A DNA stretch of 64,000 nucleotides from contig PZJY01000001.1 of the NCBI GenBank assembly GCA_031472005.1, forward strand, positions 124,001 through 188,000, written 5' to 3'. The stretch comes from Tetracladium setigerum. Lineage: Eukaryota; Ascomycota; Leotiomycetes; Helotiales. The notes beneath the pieces were generated by a model. It ran no database searches, was not told the DNA's origin, and saw only the letters and a program-made list of their open reading frames with translations. Numbering within the stretch: position 1 is the stretch's first letter; each line of letters starts with the position of its first letter. The position numbers were made by a program, and so were the translations under genes. Shown piece by piece: positions 59,521-64,000 of this stretch.

Positions 59521-59832
59521 CTAGTACCGACATTTGAAACAGGTGGTGATATCGTTCCATTTTCCGGCTCCGTTGTCCCAAGGGTAGTTTCGAAAGTCGC
59601 TGATGCCTGGGTTTGCAATGAGAAGCCAACTTTTACTAGTGCATTGGCCATTGCTAAAGGGCGCTTCATATGAAAACGTAAAGTCCGCATATTTCTTTTC
59701 CACGGTGGAATAGAGACAAAGGCGGAGAGTGTGATTTGTTGAACTGGGTGTAAAGGCAATATAAGGAAATGGTTACTTACTCGAAGAATTGACAATTAGT
59801 TCCAGAATCAGCGCCAGCACTTGAAATAGCAT
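59521..59832 (-). CDS. Possible small secreted protein, unclear exon join
   Basis: A short exon from the ATG at 59832 codes a hydrophobic leader (MLFQVLALILELIVNSSS) ending in a good GTAAGT donor. A downstream frame to 59521 codes EKKYADFTFSYEAPFSNGQC, SKSWLLIANPG and WNDITTCFKCRY, which looks like a compact Cys-containing secreted domain. The best acceptor (CCCAG) joins them one base out of phase, so either a base is missing or another acceptor is used. No family is recognised. A C13-like run lies upstream near 59872-59884. Confidence 0.4.
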
Positions 59833-60608
59833 TGTTATAATCTGAGCCCAAGATGTGACGATGAGCGTGCAGCCCCCCCCCCCCTTAAAAGAATCGGTTA
59901 ACGTTCCCAAAAAAAAAAAGAAAACCCCGAGATAGAAATACTTTCTAATTTTATTCCGTCTATGTTTCAAAATCTTATAGGCTTATGAGCATCAATGGTT
60001 AGAAAGCTGTCTGCCTGCATATAATGGGGTTGGCGCTCTCGTTGTCCCAGCCTGGTCAGATTTGGAACCAGGCGAGGAGAGGCTGAATCACTATATCTGG
60101 TTTAGCGTAGCAGTTTGGGCCAATAAAGCCCCTTGTTTATGGAAAGCGAGCCAGCAAAACTTCAAGCGAGGCTGAGATGTACGAGAGATACCTACTTGGC
60201 AAATAAGTGGACCTCCTGAGGTTGTTAACTGTGCATCGGTCAAGAAACCACTTTGGTGTTTGGATAAATTCTTTACAACCTTCTTGTACCTCTCATTTTT
60301 TTTTCGCTGGAGAGTATTAAACAGAAGGGCAACTGAACTACAAGTTGAAAATACGAAGATAATTATTATGCTATGGCTATGCTATGCTATGCTTGCTTTA
60401 CCTATTTATTTTTAACCCAGGTAGGTATGTAGGTCCCATGCGCCCCCCCAAAAAACCCAAAAGAATAAGAGATAACACAATCGAATGTCCAAGTACCTTA
60501 CTTAGGCACAGTAGGTAAGAATACCCAAGTATTCTTCACTTCCCCCTCTCCTCCCTTCCTCCCCCTTACACCCCCAACCCCCAGTTTACTACACCTATCT
60601 ACCAATCA
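59833..60608. other. Intergenic with homopolymer runs
   Basis: No gene. C13, A10 and T9 runs and a tgctatg/gctatgctatg repeat near 60368-60390. Confidence 0.4.
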
Positions 60609-62839
60609 TCAACAGGACTCTTCCACACGCCCTTCCCATCCGCCCAAACCCCTCCTCAAACCCATCACACACCTCCCCCACTCAATCCACTCCTTCCTCT
60701 CCTCGCCCTCCTTCCAAGCCTTCGACCACTTCAACTTGAATTTCTCGCGGATGAGGGCCCACCAGGCGATCTGGGTGCCGTTGCCCCGGATCGTGGTGAA
60801 GGGTCGGTCGGCTTGGGTGGTGTAGTCGTTCATCTTGAGGCGGAGGTGAGGGTGGTACCAGAGGGTTTGCCAGTCGGTCAGGGAGGTTGTGGTGGTGGTC
60901 GAGGGGGAGGAAGGATCTTCGGTGGGTGATCTTGGTTTTGGCGGTGGGGGAGAGTCTTTTGGTGGTTCGACTGTTTTGTCTTCATCTTTTGACTGCTCTC
61001 CTTCTTTTGGCTGTTCTTGTTTTGGTTCGCCTTCTTTTTTCTCTCCTTCCTTCGTTTCTCCCTCCTTCTGTTCTCCTTGCTTTTCTTCGCCTTCTTTTTT
61101 CTCTCCCTCCTTCTGTTCTGCCGCCTTCTTCTCTTCTTCCTCTTTCTTCTCTTGCTCTTTCTTCTCTGCCTCCTTCTTCTCCGCCTCTTTCTTCTCTGCC
61201 TCCTTCCTCTCCACCTCCGCCTGTTCCGCTTCCTTCCTCTCCTCCTCCTTCTTCTCCTCCCTTTCTCTCCTCGTCAAAGACCTATGAATCGAAGCCGGCA
61301 CAACCCCAGTCCAAAGATTCGTATACAAATTCACATCCCTCCACCCCAACTCGGACGGGTATCCATCCTCAGCTGGATTCCTACTCCAAAATGGCGGCAG
61401 CGATCGTCTCTTCAACTCATCCCCTAAACTCAAAGCTTTTGAAACCGTGACTCCCCTTCCTTCCTGGCCTTTGCAACGGTCGCCTTACTCGTGTCATTCA
61501 AAACAACCCAACCCATCACACCCTCTAGCCTCTCACCACCCAATAACCCCTCATAATCCAACGCAATCCCATGATCGAACTTCATCGCATCTGGTGCCAA
61601 CACACCATCAACCTCCACCCCATCAATCTTATGATGCGTAGGATGCGTATCCACAACTTTATTCGTATCCGCCTTATCATCTGCGAAGCCCAGCCTACTC
61701 CAAAACGAGCCCGAGCCCGAACCCGAACCCGAGCTCCCCGGCACTTCGTACTTCTTCCTCAAAACCTCCCGATAGTACTCCTGCTCGCCGAACAACCTCG
61801 ACAAAACCTCCTGTTCAGTAGCCGTACCCTTATTCTCCTCCAACAACTGCCACACCCGCTCATACAGCGTCTTAACAGCCTTGAGCTCGCCCATGACCAG
61901 ATTCGAACTGAGGAACTTGGGGCGTAGATAGCGAAATGGATATTCTTCCCCTCCTTCCTGGGGAGGTAACATCTTATCCGTCTTCTTCCCAAATACATTC
62001 CCGGCCAGCGGCGACTCCGGAACCGCATAACAAGCTGGATCATCATCGGCACTTTCGCAGAAGCCCTGCGCGGCAAAGATGATCTTCTGCGTTAGATTTT
62101 GCTGCTCATATCCATCCCCTCCTATCCTCTCTCTGGCTCGCAACTCCGCGATACGCATGAGCTCCAAATACCGCTCCATCAGCACATCTGGACGGAGTTG
62201 AAACACTGTTCCTTCCGCATCAGGGATCAGCACTACATCCTCGTCTCTCTCGGGCCCGAGGCTATTGAAGAAATCGAGGATTCCTCGTACGCGGCCGAGG
62301 TGTGCGCCGTTGTTGGCGAGATTGCTGTCAACGTAGCGGTCGTTCCAGGAGGTGAGGATCGGTGTGGGGTAGTGGTTTGCAGCGGCCGAGACGACGAGGC
62401 GGCATGTTGGGAGGGTTTTGCGGGGGGAGGTGACGAGGAGGTGGAGGTAGCGCGCGAGAGGGGGATTTATGGTTGTTTGTACCTCTATTAAAGGCGGAGG
62501 AGTCTGTAGATTTAATTCATTCAATTGTTAGCAAGTTGAAGACAGACACAATCAATTGATTAAAAACAAACACAACCAAACAAATAAAACAATTATGTGA
62601 GAGACCAAGAGGGAAGAGGGGAGACATACCTGTATCGACCCCGAAATGGTCCACGACAGCACCAAGGCCAAAAACAGAATCGTCCCGACCAGCCAGCCCT
62701 TCACGCGACCACCATGGCGAATAACGACATCTTTCACCTTTTCGACGACGCTCTGCTCGCTTTCTACGGTGGCATCTTCGCGTTGGGCGAGCAGTTGGTA
62801 GCGGGTTCGGAGGGAGGTGGTGAGGGAAGACCACATCAT
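60609..62839 (-). CDS. Predicted type II membrane glycosyltransferase with Lys/Glu-rich insert (one frameshift)
   Basis: Exons are 62839-62630 and 62503-60609. The N-terminus is cytosolic, followed by one membrane helix (GWLVGTILFLALVLSWTI). The lumenal part includes RLVVSAAANHYPTPILTSWN, RGILDFFNSLG and VVLIPDAEGTVFQLRPDVLM, which resembles the PLOD/procollagen-type fungal glycosyltransferases where an Asp near the strand end binds metal-sugar nucleotide. Later segments keep the pattern (YLRPKFLSSNLVMGELKAV, FDHGIALDYEG). A one-base loss in AAA at 61432-61434 (plus strand) separates GESRFQKL from LSLGDELKRR. A long low-complexity insert follows, then WYHPHLRLKMNDYTTQ. Golgi localisation and enzyme class are inferred. 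Confidence 0.65.
60980..61270 (-). repeat. Lys/Glu-rich low-complexity insert (KKEGE/KKEAE repeats)
   Basis: Inside the glycosyltransferase gene the minus strand codes about 90 residues of imperfect KKEAEKKEGEKKE-type repeats from TTCTTC/CTCCTT-rich DNA. It is charged and probably a helix or disordered linker. Length variation between isolates is likely. Confidence 0.8.
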
Positions 62840-64000
62840 TTATATATTTTTTATCGCAGAAGTAGTGGTGGTGGTGGTGGGGGAATCATGGGTTGGGTAG
62901 AATGGTTGTCAGATGTCAGAAGAAGGGGAGATACCGAAAGTTAAAATGGTACAATGTAAGTGATGCAATAGAAGAAGAAGAAGAAGTAGTAGAAGAAGAA
63001 GAAGGTGGTGAAAAGGCTTAATTAATACAATGCAGCAATGGAGAGATAGAGGGACAGAGAGAGAGAGAGCGCGAGAGAGAGTTAGGTATCATCCAACATG
63101 AATGACCTTCACTCCTCAACATGTATGTAGGATGGTAAGGATGGATGGATGGTCGTTCGTTTGCTCGTTGCAGGTTAAGGGATTCAAAGAAAAAGAAGTG
63201 GAGAGGGACAAGCGCTATGCTATGTAGGTAAGGATAAGGGAGGAGGGTAAGGTAAGGTATATAATGCCCAGCCGGTACTGGACTCCTCCTGCCTGCCCTC
63301 CGTACAGTTACAGTACAAGTATCCGTAGTTATGCTCCCAAGTGTTTTGAACCCAAGATAAAATAAATATCCTCTTAACCCCCCCCCTCCAAGATTCAAGA
63401 ACCCTGTCTTTTTGTCTCACTCTTGGGTCACCAAGACTGATTGATAAAAAGAAAAAAGAAAATTAAAAGCGCCTGAAGTTGCCGCCAGCCTGCCTGGCGT
63501 TCTGCCCTCCGCCGTAGATTAGGGAACAGCAGTGTCTTTTGCACTCAACAAACGAACCTCTTCAATCTTACCCTTTTCTTCAACTGTAAAGGAAGTAAAT
63601 ATCTTCTCTAAAACTACATTACAGAACCCAGCCAACCATTCCCTTTTATCCCAAAGAGGTAACAAAAAACCAACCTACCTACCTACCTACCTACCCACCA
63701 TCACAACCACCCACCCAAGTGCAGGGTTTCAATTAACCCAAGACCACCCCCAAGAGCCCAAGCAGCCAAGTTGACAAGGAGTACAGTGCAGCAATCCATC
63801 ATAGATAAAAAAACGGGCCAATCAATGGCCTGTGAATGATCAGCGATCCCACTTTCTTTCAGCCGCTTCTCCCGGCTTGGGGGGTTTGTGTGGGTTACAG
63901 TACAGTAAGGAGAAGCTTGGAGAGGTAGGGGGTTAGGGGAGTGTGTGAGGTAATGCTTTTTTGGCTGGATGGGTGAGGTTGTAGGTCACCGTATTCACAA
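62840..64000. repeat. Intergenic with microsatellites
   Basis: No gene is supported. Tracts include ggtggt (62867-62880), aagaag (62970-63005), gagaga (63055-63080), ggatggatgg (63140-63153) and cctacctacc (63676-63694). This is the promoter side of the glycosyltransferase gene. Confidence 0.55.

Overview
The window is nuclear DNA of a filamentous ascomycete. Genes carry many 45-75 bp introns with GTRNGT donors, CTAAC/CTGAC-like branch sites and CAG/TAG acceptors. Fungus-specific families occur throughout: Zn2Cys6 and DUF3425-bZIP regulators, a Ppo-type fatty-acid dioxygenase-P450 fusion, GH16 and GH128 cell-wall enzymes, a GMC oxidoreductase and a Syg1-type SPX-EXS protein. Protein similarity recalled from memory points to Leotiomycetes (Helotiales-like), but that placement is inference. 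One AT-rich block (57.1-58.9 kb) is a transposon with C-to-T (RIP-like) decay, and the first 0.3 kb is also AT-rich.

Layout. 0-2 kb: AT-rich tract and a broken small secreted ORF. 2.1-8.1 kb (+): Dcr2-like metallophosphoesterase, membrane-anchored histidine acid phosphatase, cytochrome P450. 8.4-12.2 kb: an aquaglyceroporin (-) and a glycerol kinase (+) head to head, a compact glycerol uptake and phosphorylation pair. 12.9-18 kb (+): a zinc-cluster-like protein with a Thr/Pro repeat tract, a GPI-type GH16 enzyme, a degenerate three-finger C2H2 gene. 19.9-22 kb (+): secreted GMC oxidoreductase. 22.3-28.8 kb: an inverted pair of small seven-cysteine genes with related upstream regions, enclosing a DUF3425 bZIP regulator and a short-chain dehydrogenase. 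30.5-34 kb: an unrecognised basic protein (+) and a Zn2Cys6 regulator (-). 36.1-41.6 kb: a large single-span membrane protein (+) and a DUF2235 hydrolase (-). 43.2-50.9 kb: Ppo oxygenase (+) and Syg1-type phosphate transporter (-). 53-56.1 kb (+): GH128 glucanase and a secreted protein of unknown function. 56.5-58.9 kb: kinase-like relic abutting a Fot1/pogo-type transposon. 60.6-62.8 kb (-): predicted Golgi-type glycosyltransferase with a Lys/Glu-rich insert. The rest is intergenic or simple repeat.

A striking technical feature: about 18 single-base frameshifts interrupt otherwise well conserved proteins. Nearly all are repaired by adding one base, most often in a short homopolymer, while other genes (aquaglyceroporin, glycerol kinase, SDR, Ppo, both cluster-type regulators) are clean. 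This looks like base-undercalling in the assembly rather than mass pseudogenisation. Exon coordinates given here are my own splice models and none is backed by transcripts.
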